Both the position numbers and the translations under genes were made by a program. Source: Opitutaceae bacterium (lineage in GTDB: Bacteria; Verrucomicrobiota; Verrucomicrobiia; Opitutales; Opitutaceae). From it: a stretch of 64,000 nt of DNA. This document shows positions 34,034 to 42,549 of the stretch, piece after piece (positions within the stretch are counted from its first letter, which is position 1; the number at the start of each line of letters is the position of its first letter). Location: positions 1-64,000 of the forward strand of contig JAUSID010000167.1 in the NCBI GenBank assembly GCA_030648295.1, read 5' to 3'. Below the pieces are notes generated by a model, which searched no databases, was not told the origin of the DNA, and worked only from the letters and a program-made list of their open reading frames with translations.

Positions 34034-35611
34034 ATGACCACGTTCCGCCTCATCCGTTCGTTGCTCTTCCTCGCACTGGCCGCCTTCGTATCCGTGACGC
34101 TGCCGGCGTCGCGTGCGGCGGCTCCGGCCGCCGGCAGTTCGCGTCCGAATATTCTCTTTATCATCTTCGACGACTGGGGCGGGAGCACGCATTCCAGCAT
34201 CGCTGGAAACCCGTGGATCAAGACGCCGAACTTCGATCGCGTCGCGCGCGAAGGCATCCTGTTCAAGAATGCCTTCACCTCGAACCCGAAGTGCAGCCCA
34301 TGCCGCGCGAGCATCCTGACCGGTCGCAACACCTGGCAGCTGCGCGAGGCGGTTTCGCACGGCGGCTACTTTCCGCCCGGGTTTGAAGTCTACCCCGACC
34401 TGCTGGAGCAGGCCGGTTATTTTGTGGGGCTTACCGGCAAGGGCTGGGGTCCGGGCGACTTCAAAACGCTCGCCAAACGCACGCGCAATCCCGCGGGGCC
34501 GAGCTTCGACTCGAAACGGCAATCGCCCCCGGCCTCGGGCATCGGGAGCAACGACTACCCGTCAAACTTGGAGGACTTCCTCAAGCAGCGGCCGGTCGGA
34601 AAGCCATTCTGTTTCTGGATGGGATTCAACGAGCCGCACCGTGGTTATGAGCGCGGCTCGGGCGTGCGGCTCGGCAAGAGTACCGAGAGCGTGAAGGTGC
34701 CCGCCTACCTGCCCGACAACGAGGTCGTCCGCGGCGATTTGCTGGACTACGCGGTCGAAGTCGAATGGGCCGATGCGCAAATCGGCCGCGCACTGAAAGC
34801 GCTCGAGGCCAGTGGCGAACTCGATAACACGCTCGTCATCGTCACCTCCGACCACGGCATGCCGTTCCCCTATGTGAAGGGCCAGATTTTCGAGGACGCG
34901 TTTCACCTGCCGCTCGCGATGCGCTGGGGCAGGGCGATCAAGCCCGGCCGCGTGGTCGAGGACTTCGTCAATGTGCGCGACTTCGCTCCAACCTACATGG
35001 AACTCGCGGGCCTCAAGCCGCACGCGCAGATGACCGGTCGCAGTCTGGTGAATATCCTGCGCTCGGAGAAATCCGGGTTTATTGAAAATCGCGACGTGAT
35101 GCTCGCGGGCAAGGAGCGGCACGACATCGGCCGGCCGAATGATCTCGGCTATCCCGTGCGCGCACTGCGCACCAGGGAATTCCTGTACGTGCACAATTTT
35201 TTCCCGGATCGCTGGCCGGCCGGAAATCCCGAAACGGATTTCGGCAACGTCGACCCGAGCCCGACCAAGGAAGTAATCAAGAAACTCGGCGGACATTACT
35301 ACGATCTCACGCTCGGCAAGCGGCCGCCGGATGCACTCTACCGGTTGAAGGACGACCCCGAGTGCGTCCGAAACCTGGTGCACGATCTGGCGTTTGCGCC
35401 GGTGCTCGAGGAGATGCGTACTCGCCTGATGAAGATGCTGCGCGAAGAGCAGGATCCGCGGGCGCTGGGCCACGGCGAAATTTTCGACACCTACGAATAC
35501 CAGGGCGGCCGCGGCAAAGGCTACGAGACATGGCTCAAGGCGCAGCAAATCACGCTGCCGGACCCCGCGCCGCAGAAGAAAGCGAATCCACGGAAGGAAC
35601 GGACGAAGTAG
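34034..35611 (+). CDS. Sulfatase (heparan N-sulfatase/sulfamidase-like)
   Basis: 525 residues from ATG 34034 (MTTFRLIRSLLFLALAAF), with a clear signal peptide. The active-site signature is 'KCSPCRASILTGRNTW': Cys87 is the expected formylglycine residue and the usual Ser/Pro-Ser position carries Cys (CxPCR). 'NILFIIFDDWGGSTHSSI' supplies the metal Asp pair, 'VIVTSDHGMPFPYVKGQ' the second metal site. The pattern 'YPDLLEQAGYFVGLTGKGWGPG' and the C-terminal 'LYRLKDDPECVRNL' resemble the N-sulphoglucosamine sulphohydrolase group. The track start at 33521 lies in the preceding gene. Both sulfatases probably act on sulfated glycans. Confidence 0.92.
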   Translation: MTTFRLIRSLLFLALAAFVSVTLPASRAAAPAAGSSRPNILFIIFDDWGGSTHSSIAGNPWIKTPNFDRVAREGILFKNAFTSNPKCSPCRASILTGRNTWQLREAVSHGGYFPPGFEVYPDLLEQAGYFVGLTGKGWGPGDFKTLAKRTRNPAGPSFDSKRQSPPASGIGSNDYPSNLEDFLKQRPVGKPFCFWMGFNEPHRGYERGSGVRLGKSTESVKVPAYLPDNEVVRGDLLDYAVEVEWADAQIGRALKALEASGELDNTLVIVTSDHGMPFPYVKGQIFEDAFHLPLAMRWGRAIKPGRVVEDFVNVRDFAPTYMELAGLKPHAQMTGRSLVNILRSEKSGFIENRDVMLAGKERHDIGRPNDLGYPVRALRTREFLYVHNFFPDRWPAGNPETDFGNVDPSPTKEVIKKLGGHYYDLTLGKRPPDALYRLKDDPECVRNLVHDLAFAPVLEEMRTRLMKMLREEQDPRALGHGEIFDTYEYQGGRGKGYETWLKAQQITLPDPAPQKKANPRKERTK

Positions 35612-36054
35612 GCACGAATTCGAAATTCGCGCGGCGATCATTCAGTGGAGACGCGGCGCCCTCGCCGCGTCCGACTACAAAACGTCGTGCTCACGTCCGC
35701 GGCGGGGGCGCCGCGGCTCCATTGACTGGCTGATGAACCGGAAGATCCAGTGCCCGTGAATCGGTCGGTGGTCCCGGCTCATCGGCCTCTCCTCATTTGC
35801 GTCCATTCGCGTTCATTCGCGGTTAAGCTGCCTTCCTGGGAGCGCGGGCGTCTCGCCCGCATGGATCGAAGTGGCACGGGAATCCCTGGTCGCCTTCGGC
35901 GCCGCCAGAGGCGGGTAAACCCTGGCCGCCTACGGCGCCGCCGAAGGCGGGCAAGCTTGCCCGTGCACGGCGCGAAAGCGCGGCAAGTGTCAATTCGCGT
36001 GATTCGCGGGCGGTCTTCTGCATGCTCCCGCTGGTTATCCTGCCCCGATACTCC
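35612..36054. repeat. 443-bp intergenic region filled with dispersed repeats
   Basis: No gene is seen. At 35795-35826 lies 'gcgtccattcgcgttcattc' plus gcggttaa, a sequence also present twice around 49605-49705. At 35838-35862 is the 'gggagcgcgggcgtctcgcc' palindrome. At about 35871-35970 is a compound element (ggcacgggaatccctggtcg, then ccttcggcgccgccagaggc, twice, then cttgcccgtgc) also found at 19125-19195. The track's ORF at 35750 is a read-through of these elements. Confidence 0.75.
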
Positions 36055-39000
36055 ATGAAAGTACTCTCAGCTGCCCTTGGCGTTACTATTTTCGGTGCTG
36101 CCGTTTTTGCCGCCGATATCCCGCCCACCCGCAACACGTACACGGCGGCGTATGGCGAAACCAAGAACCCCGTCACGATCGATCCGGCGAAAGACCTGCC
36201 GCACTACCCCGCCGTCGAGGTCAAGGACGCCGTCGCGACGTGGAAGGTGAAGCGCGGTTTCAAGGTCGAACTCGCCGCGCACGAACCGCAGGTGCGCGAT
36301 CCGATCGCCGTGAGCTTCGATGAAAACGGCCGGATGTTCGTGTGCGAAATGATCGACTACTCGGAGGAGCGTGAACACGACCCGCACTGGGGCCGCATCT
36401 CCGTGCTCGAGGACAAGGACGGCGACGGCCGCTACGAAACCAGCCGCGTATTCGCCGACAACCTCCCCTGGCCCACCGGCTTGATTTGGGCGAACGGCGG
36501 GCTTTTCGTCGGCGCCACGCCCGACATCTGGCGGTTCGAAGATCGTGATGGCGACGGCCGCGCCGAAGTGCGCGAGAAGGTTTTCACCGGATTCGGAACA
36601 GCGCTCGCACGACTGAACGTGCAGTCACTGATGAATAGTTTCCAGTGGGGCCCCGACAACCGCGTGCACGTTCAGACCGGCAACAGCTCGCGGGGAAAAA
36701 TCAAAGGACTCAAATCGCCGGCCGTGGGCGAGGTTGAACTCGCCGGCCGCAATTTCTGGTTTGATCCGACGACGTATGAGTTCGGATTCGAAGCCCCGGG
36801 CGGACAATACGGGATGAGCTTCGACGATTTCGGCCGGAAGTTCACCTGCTCGAACTCGGACCACCTCCAAATGTGGGTCTACGACGATCGCTACGCGCGG
36901 AATCCGTTTTTCAATCCGCCGCCCGCGAAGCAGAGCATCGCCGCTGATGGCGGCGCGGCGGAGGTGTTTCGAATCAGTCCGGATGAGCCGTGGCGGATCA
37001 TCCGCACGCGCTGGCGGATCGGCGGCGTGGTTCGCGGGCCGGTCGAGGGCGGCGGCCGCGTCAGCGGCTACTTCACGGGTGCGTCCGGCACGATGATTTT
37101 CCGGGGCGATGCCTATGGCGCCGACTTCGCGAACAACAGCTTCAGCGCCGACTCGGGGGGGCAGCTGGTGCACCGGAAGAAACTTTACCCCGATGGCGCG
37201 AGCATGATCGGCCGCCGGCCCGACGACGAGCAGGGCTACGAATTCGCCGCGAGCCGGGACACGTGGGTCCGGATCGTCAACTTCGCGAACGCGCCGGACG
37301 GCTGCCTGCACATCTGCGACATGTATCGCGAGATCATCGAGCACCCGTGGAGTCTGCCCGAGGAAATAAAGAAGTACCTGGATCTGAACAACGGCAACGA
37401 CCGCGGCCGGGTTTACCGGCTGGTGCCGGACAATCCCGCCTGGCGCCGGCGCAACCAGGTGCAGCTTGGCAAGGCCGGTATCGCCGAATTGGTGACAACG
37501 CTCGGTCATCCGAACGGCTGGCACCGCGATACGGCGTCGCGGCTGCTGTACGAACGAAAGGATCGGGCGGCGATTCCGCTGCTGGCGAAGCTGGGGCGCG
37601 AAAGCGGATCGCCGCTCGCGAAGCTGCATGCGCTCCGCGTGCTCGACGGGCTCGGCGCTCTCGACGAAGCGGCCGTAACCAGCGCGCTCGGTGACGCCGA
37701 CGCCCACGTGCGTGAGCGCGCCATTGCCATGGCGGAGAAACTGATTGAGCGCGGCACGCCGGCGAGCCGGTTCGCGGATCGATTCGCGGTGCTGGTGGAT
37801 GATCCCGACGATCGCGTGCGGATGCAGCTGGCGTTCACCCTCGAATCCGCTCTTGCCGGTGCGAAGGGTGGAGCGGCGCCGACCCCACTCACCACCGCCT
37901 ACACGCGTCTCGCCCAGCGGGACGCGACCAACAAATGGGTTTCGGCCGCGCTGCTGAGCGGACCACCCGAGATCGTCAACGGTATACTGTTTCCCGCGAT
38001 GACGCGCGACCTCGGACAGGCAAAAAAATCCGCCGCATTTGTCGCCAAACTGATTGAGATTCGGGCGGCATCGAAGCCCGCCGAGGGCTATGGTTCATTG
38101 ATCGATTTCGTGGCGCAGGCCGGGACGAGCCCCGCCTGGCTCCGCGCGCTCGGAGAGGGGCTGCGTCGCGCCGGCACCTCGATCGAGAAGGTCGACACGG
38201 GCAATAAGCTCGCCGCCGTTTTTGGCCGCGCGGCGGCAACCGCGGCCGACAGCAAAGCCGCGGCCCCAGCCCGGCTCGAGGCGATCGAACTCCTCGCCGT
38301 CGCGTCGCTGCCGAATTCACGCGAGGCGCTCGCCGCGGGCATGGCCAGCGGCCAGCCGGAAGCGGTGCAAACCGCGGCCATCAAGACGCTGGCGCAACAT
38401 CACTCGCCGGACGTCACCTCGACCCTGATTCGTTCGTGGCCGAATTTGTCCGGCAAGGCGAAAGACAGTGCACTCGCCGCATTGATTTCGCGCGAGGATC
38501 GCGCGACGGCGCTGCTCAAATCGATCGAGGCCGGGAGCATCAAGGCGGCGGATCTTCCGGCGATGGAGGTGCAGAGTCTCGTGCAGAACAAGAGCACGAA
38601 GGTGGCGGCGCTCGCGCGGACCGCGTTGGCCTCGGTCATCCCGCCGTCGCGCGAAGAAGTGGCGGCAAAATTCCAGCCGGCGGCCAGTTTGCCGGGGAAT
38701 GCGGCACGCGGCAAAACGCATTACACCGGTCGATGCAGCGTGTGTCACCGCGCGGCCGGCGAAGGCATGGAGTTCGGACCTGATCTGATCACGGTGAAAA
38801 CCAAAGGCCGCGATGCGTTGCTCACGGCGATCCTGAATCCGCACCAGGAGGTCGCGCCACAATTCATCGCCTTCGATGTGATGACCAAGGACGGCAACGC
38901 CTACACCGGCATGATTGAGAAGGATGACGCCACCAGCCTTTCCCTGAAAATCATGGGCGGAGCCCAGATCACGATCCCGCGCACGAACATCAAGGGCAGC

Positions 39001-39099
39001 ACCTCGTCCGGGAAGAGCATCATGCCCGAGGGCCTGGAAGCCGGCATGACCGTCCAGGAAATGGCGGACCTGCTGACGTTCATCGAGGAACTGAGGTAG
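36055..39099 (+). CDS. PVC-type heme-binding protein: dehydrogenase-like propeller, HEAT repeats, cytochrome c
   Basis: 1014 residues from ATG 36055 (MKVLSAALGVTIFGAAVFA), with a signal peptide. Residues about 50-470 form the membrane-bound-dehydrogenase-like beta-propeller (TIGR02604 type): 'DPIAVSFDENGRMFVCEMIDY', 'DKDGDGRYETSRVFADNL', 'GGQYGMSFDDFGRKF', 'CLHICDMYREIIEHPWS'. Residues about 480-870 are alpha-helical HEAT-like repeats. A single heme site, 'CSVCH' (Cys894), sits in a cytochrome c-like domain ('GKTHYTGRCSVCHRAAGEG'), and the tail has 'SIMPEGLEAGMTVQEMADLLTFI'. This architecture is a hallmark of Planctomycetes and Verrucomicrobia. It is thought to oxidise sugars or related compounds in the periplasm; the substrate is unproven. 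Confidence 0.93.
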   Translation: MKVLSAALGVTIFGAAVFAADIPPTRNTYTAAYGETKNPVTIDPAKDLPHYPAVEVKDAVATWKVKRGFKVELAAHEPQVRDPIAVSFDENGRMFVCEMIDYSEEREHDPHWGRISVLEDKDGDGRYETSRVFADNLPWPTGLIWANGGLFVGATPDIWRFEDRDGDGRAEVREKVFTGFGTALARLNVQSLMNSFQWGPDNRVHVQTGNSSRGKIKGLKSPAVGEVELAGRNFWFDPTTYEFGFEAPGGQYGMSFDDFGRKFTCSNSDHLQMWVYDDRYARNPFFNPPPAKQSIAADGGAAEVFRISPDEPWRIIRTRWRIGGVVRGPVEGGGRVSGYFTGASGTMIFRGDAYGADFANNSFSADSGGQLVHRKKLYPDGASMIGRRPDDEQGYEFAASRDTWVRIVNFANAPDGCLHICDMYREIIEHPWSLPEEIKKYLDLNNGNDRGRVYRLVPDNPAWRRRNQVQLGKAGIAELVTTLGHPNGWHRDTASRLLYERKDRAAIPLLAKLGRESGSPLAKLHALRVLDGLGALDEAAVTSALGDADAHVRERAIAMAEKLIERGTPASRFADRFAVLVDDPDDRVRMQLAFTLESALAGAKGGAAPTPLTTAYTRLAQRDATNKWVSAALLSGPPEIVNGILFPAMTRDLGQAKKSAAFVAKLIEIRAASKPAEGYGSLIDFVAQAGTSPAWLRALGEGLRRAGTSIEKVDTGNKLAAVFGRAAATAADSKAAAPARLEAIELLAVASLPNSREALAAGMASGQPEAVQTAAIKTLAQHHSPDVTSTLIRSWPNLSGKAKDSALAALISREDRATALLKSIEAGSIKAADLPAMEVQSLVQNKSTKVAALARTALASVIPPSREEVAAKFQPAASLPGNAARGKTHYTGRCSVCHRAAGEGMEFGPDLITVKTKGRDALLTAILNPHQEVAPQFIAFDVMTKDGNAYTGMIEKDDATSLSLKIMGGAQITIPRTNIKGSTSSGKSIMPEGLEAGMTVQEMADLLTFIEELR

Positions 39100-39111
39100 C
39101 GCGCTGCGCGC

Positions 39112-39372
39112 GCGGTTTCTGGTTTCGCGTTTCGGGTTTCGGGTTTCGAATTCTGGGTTCTGGGTTTTGGGTTCTGAGTTCAGAGTTCTGAGTATCGCGT
39201 TCCTCCGATCATCCGATCATCCGATCATCCGATCATCCGATCATCCGATCATCCGATCATCCGATCATCCGACCATCCGCTCCTCCGCTCCTCCGCTCCT
39301 CCGCTCCTCCGCTCCTCCGCTCCTCCGCGCCTCCGTCCCTCCGCGCCTCCGCTCCTCCACTCCTCCGTCCGC
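39112..39372. repeat. Microsatellite-like tract of 7-8 bp units
   Basis: Three successive blocks: 'ttcgggt'/'ttctgggt' units (about 39115-39190), then about eight copies of 'atccgatc' (39205-39275), then about ten copies of 'ctcctccg' and drifted forms (39280-39368). The region from the PVC gene to the next start at 39454 holds no gene; a short ORF through it (39167) only reads the repeat as 'DHPIIRSS'. Confidence 0.9.
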
Positions 39373-39453
39373 CACCCACGGATTGCGCGTCGCGCGCAAT
39401 CCGGAAGAAAGGAGTTGCGGCCGTTTTTTTCGTCCGCCGATACTCACCCTCTC

Positions 39454-40617
39454 ATGAAACACGTTCGTCTCGGCATCGTTGGACTGGGCAACATCGGCAA
39501 GTTTCACACCAGTTACCTGCTCGATAACAAAATCAAGCGGTGCAAGCTGACGGCCGTCAGCGATGCGTTTGCGCCGAGCCTGGAAGCCTTCAAGGGCCGC
39601 GGCGACCTGAAGACCTTCGCGAACTGCGAGGAGATGATTCGCTCGGGGGAAATCGATGCGCTGGTCATCGCGACACCGCACTTTCTCCACACCACGATCG
39701 GCATCGACGCGCTGAAGAACGGGCTGCACATCATGGTCGAGAAGCCGATTTCGGCCCACAAGGCCGACGCCGAGCGTCTAATCGCAACGGCGAAGCAGCA
39801 CCCGAAACAGGTTTTCGCGGGAATGTTCCAGATGCGCGTCGAACCGCGTTACCAGAAGATTCGAACGCTGATCCAGACGGGCGAGATCGGTGACCTGGTC
39901 CGGATTAACTGGATCATCACGGACTGGTTCCGCACCGAAGCGTACTACGCGAGCGGCGGCTGGCGGGCGACGTGGAAGGGCGAAGGCGGCGGCGTCTTGC
40001 TCAACCAGTGCCTGCACCAGCTCGACATGCTGCAATGGCTCTGCGGGATGCCCGACAAGGTCCGCGGCTTCTGCCAGCTCGGCCGCTTCCACAACATCGA
40101 GGTCGAGGACAACATCACCACCTACCTGGAGTGGAAGAACAAGGCCACGGGCGTGTTCATCTCTTCGACGGGAGAGGCCCCCGGCACCAACCGGCTCGAA
40201 TTGTGCGGCACGCGTGGAAAGCTCGTACTCGAAAACAACAAGCTTACCTTCACGCGGAACGACGCCGACATGATCGAGTTCAGCAAGACGTCGGCGAGTG
40301 GGTTCGCGAAGCCCGACGTCTGGAACGTCGACATCCCGCTGGAAAATGCAGCCAACCCGCACGCGGTGCTGATTCAGAACTTTGTCGATGCAATCCTCGA
40401 TGGCACGCCGCTGATCGCGCCGGGTGAACAGGGCATGGGCTCCGTCGAGTTGGCGAACGTGCTCCTCTACTCCTCGCTCATCGACGACACCGTGCAGCTG
40501 CCGATGGACAGCGAGGCGTGGGAAAAGAAATTGAACCAGCTGATCGCGGAGTCGCGCCATGAGAAAAAAGTGATTCAGACGACGGCCGAAGATTTCACGA
40601 AATCGTTCAACCGGTAG
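39454..40617 (+). CDS. Gfo/Idh/MocA-family NAD(P)-dependent oxidoreductase
   Basis: 387 residues from ATG 39454 (MKHVRLGIVGLGNIGKFH). The N-terminal Rossmann domain has 'GIVGLGNIGKFHTSYLL' and 'ALVIATPHFLHTTIGIDALKNGLHIMVEKPIS' (quoted in part: 'GLHIMVEKPIS', the EKP motif). The C-terminal domain has 'GGGVLLNQCLHQLDMLQWLCG', with the His-Asp pattern common in sugar-acting family members. No signal peptide is present, unlike the two other members in this window, so it should be cytoplasmic. The family oxidises or epimerises sugars and inositols. Its exact substrate is unknown. It is isolated between repeat regions. Confidence 0.93.
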   Translation: MKHVRLGIVGLGNIGKFHTSYLLDNKIKRCKLTAVSDAFAPSLEAFKGRGDLKTFANCEEMIRSGEIDALVIATPHFLHTTIGIDALKNGLHIMVEKPISAHKADAERLIATAKQHPKQVFAGMFQMRVEPRYQKIRTLIQTGEIGDLVRINWIITDWFRTEAYYASGGWRATWKGEGGGVLLNQCLHQLDMLQWLCGMPDKVRGFCQLGRFHNIEVEDNITTYLEWKNKATGVFISSTGEAPGTNRLELCGTRGKLVLENNKLTFTRNDADMIEFSKTSASGFAKPDVWNVDIPLENAANPHAVLIQNFVDAILDGTPLIAPGEQGMGSVELANVLLYSSLIDDTVQLPMDSEAWEKKLNQLIAESRHEKKVIQTTAEDFTKSFNR

Positions 40618-40639
40618 GTCCGGCCTTCGGCCTGACCTA

Positions 40640-40716
40640 AGCGATGCTGCGGCAACCGCAGCATCGTGGAGCCAGGCGCAACCCGTGGCACGGGCGAGAC
40701 GCCCGCGCTCCCAGGA
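40640..40716. repeat. Perfect hairpin and palindromic repeat after the Gfo/Idh/MocA gene
   Basis: 40642-40666 is a perfect 11-bp stem (cgatgctgcgg/ccgcagcatcg, loop caa) without a T-tract. 40684-40714 holds 'ggcacgggcgagacgcccgc' plus gctccca, a member of the window-wide palindrome family. Confidence 0.7.
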
Positions 40717-40739
40717 AGCAGCACCACTTGAGCCACGCC

Positions 40740-42305
40740 CTACGGTGATTCCAATACCAGCACCCAATCATCGCCGCCGGATGGCGGCGTGAGATTCTGT
40801 CCGTCGTGTGTCGTACCAGCGCCCTGACGCCGGCCGCTCCGCGCGTCGATCCAGGTCATCGAGAACCCGCGCCGTGCGGCCACGGCCGCCTCGTCGAGCT
40901 GAACGGAGACCGGGGCGCTGCGGTCGAGGTACACCGCGTAGTACTTTCCCGGATCGGCCAGGCAGAACGCGTGTTCGCCGATCAACAGATCATGGCGCGG
41001 TCGCAATCGGCCGAACGGGAGCGTCGCGCATACATCCCACGCGCGCTTGATCACGTCGTGCCGGTCCTGCCGGCAGTCCTTCGAATCGAGCGTGCCGCTG
41101 AACCCGGTGGACGAGTCGCCGTTGTTGTCGGCGAACACCAGCGCCGCCGCGGAAAAGTGAATCACGAAGGTGTTCTTTCGCAGTTCGTCGTCGGAGTAGT
41201 CCCGCTGGTTCGCGCGAATGTGGTTCACGTTGCCGGACCAGAGCGTCTCCTGCGCCAGCAGCGGTTTTTCCGGATGATGGCTGGCGAGCAGCCCCCGGCT
41301 CAACCGCACCCGATCGAGCGTCTTCGGCCCCTGCAACGTGCCGAATGTCGTCCACGGTTCGTCGCGATATTCATCAGCCCCGGTGCGGTTGTGCACCGAA
41401 ACCGGATGCCTGAAAACATTCAGCCGTTGGAGCTCGCCGCCAACTCGCGCCAGCTCCGGAAGGGTGTAAAACGGTCTGCCGCGCAGCAGCGGTTCCGGCC
41501 CGGCGACATTCAGCAGCACATTCCAATAGGCACCAAGCCGGGCATACGTGTAACGAAGGTACACGTCTTGGTCCGCCGGTTCGCGCGGAAAGCTCGCATC
41601 GCGACCGAAGAAGCCCGCGAACGGAAACACCATGACGCCGCGTCGCGCGAGCTCATCGAGGATTATTTCCATCCGCCGGTATTCCGCTGGATCGAGGGGC
41701 CAGAGCCGCGGCGTGTCCCAACCCGCACCTCGGCCGCTGCTGGTGCGATTCAAATAGTGGCTCGCGATCGAAAGCAGGTTGTAGCCCTGTCGCTGCGCCC
41801 AATCGAGGAATGCCGCGCGCTTTCCCCCATCGCGTGGATCCACCGCGTCATCCCAGTTCCGGGCAAAAAATCGATCACCGATGTGCAGCCCGCGGATGAG
41901 CGCCGCGTCGCCTCCATTGAATCCAAACCACATCGGGTTGGTCGCGTGGACCGTCAGCATGCCGGGTCGGTCAGAGCGCGTGCACTCGAACGTCCCTTCG
42001 GCGCCGCGCGCCCCGTCGGAAAACGTGGCGACATATCGCCAGGTGCCAACCAGGTCCGGCATGAACCGCAGCCGCCACGTCGTGCCGCCGTCGTAAAAGC
42101 CCCAGAACGTCTGTCGTCTGCCGTCGGGTGCCGTAAACGCCGCGTCGAGTGAGACGTCGCGATACGGGTCGCCGTAAGTGCGACGGTTCTCGATCGCGAT
42201 CTCGAAGCGGTCCCACTGTTTGACGACCGGCGGCGAAGTGGCGGCATGCGCCAGCCCGAACGTGATGAAGCCAATGAGCGCAGCGAGAGAGAGGCGGCGT
42301 TTCAT
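40740..42305 (-). CDS. DUF5060/DUF4038-type exported glycoside hydrolase-like protein
   Basis: 521 residues from ATG 42305 (MKRRLSLAALIGFITFGLAHAA), with a signal peptide. Residues about 25-115 look like a DUF5060 Ig-like domain ('KQWDRFEIAIENRRTYGDPY', 'FTAPDGRRQTFWGFYDGGTTW'). The middle is a TIM-barrel glycosidase of the DUF4038/GH140-like kind ('HATNPMWFGFNGGDAALIRG', 'GVMVFPFAGFFGRDASF', 'LLNVAGPEP' and 'PLLAQETLWSGN' as candidate acidic positions). The last 80 residues ('GKYYAVYLDRSAPVSVQLDE', 'GDDWVLVLES') match the putative collagen-binding C-terminal domain found in this group. Related proteins cleave side chains from plant polysaccharides; the target here is not known. Confidence 0.82.
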   Translation of the reverse strand: MKRRLSLAALIGFITFGLAHAATSPPVVKQWDRFEIAIENRRTYGDPYRDVSLDAAFTAPDGRRQTFWGFYDGGTTWRLRFMPDLVGTWRYVATFSDGARGAEGTFECTRSDRPGMLTVHATNPMWFGFNGGDAALIRGLHIGDRFFARNWDDAVDPRDGGKRAAFLDWAQRQGYNLLSIASHYLNRTSSGRGAGWDTPRLWPLDPAEYRRMEIILDELARRGVMVFPFAGFFGRDASFPREPADQDVYLRYTYARLGAYWNVLLNVAGPEPLLRGRPFYTLPELARVGGELQRLNVFRHPVSVHNRTGADEYRDEPWTTFGTLQGPKTLDRVRLSRGLLASHHPEKPLLAQETLWSGNVNHIRANQRDYSDDELRKNTFVIHFSAAALVFADNNGDSSTGFSGTLDSKDCRQDRHDVIKRAWDVCATLPFGRLRPRHDLLIGEHAFCLADPGKYYAVYLDRSAPVSVQLDEAAVAARRGFSMTWIDARSGRRQGAGTTHDGQNLTPPSGGDDWVLVLESP

Positions 42306-42359
42306 ACGACCCACAGGGTGCACGCGCCGGGGCACGTGACCAGCCTTTGGAAGAGACCC

Positions 42360-42549
42360 GCCGCCCACGCGTACCGGGCGGAGCCGGCCCCTCCATGAAT
42401 GCACACCGATTATTTCGGACCCTCGTACCTGGAGGGACGACCTCCGCGTCGCCCGCTACACTTCGGCATGGTTTCCCGATTTTCAGCACCACGATGTGCT
42501 TTTTCTCACGCCCGCGGACCGGGCGGAGCCCGTCCCTCCATGAATGCAC
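42360..42549. repeat. Two copies of 'accgggcggagcc...ccctccatgaatgcac' element
   Basis: The 32-bp sequence is at 42373-42404 and again, with few changes, at 42518-42549. Between them, about 42430-42461, lies 'ctggagggacgacctccgcg' plus tcgcccgct, similar to a segment near 8381. The second copy overlaps the 3' end of the UPF0261 gene and encodes its last residues (SAFMEGRAPPGPRA). Confidence 0.75.

Noticed and set aside
39190-39370. CRISPR array
   Set aside because: The units are 7-8 bp back to back with no spacers of 30-40 bp, so this is a simple repeat.
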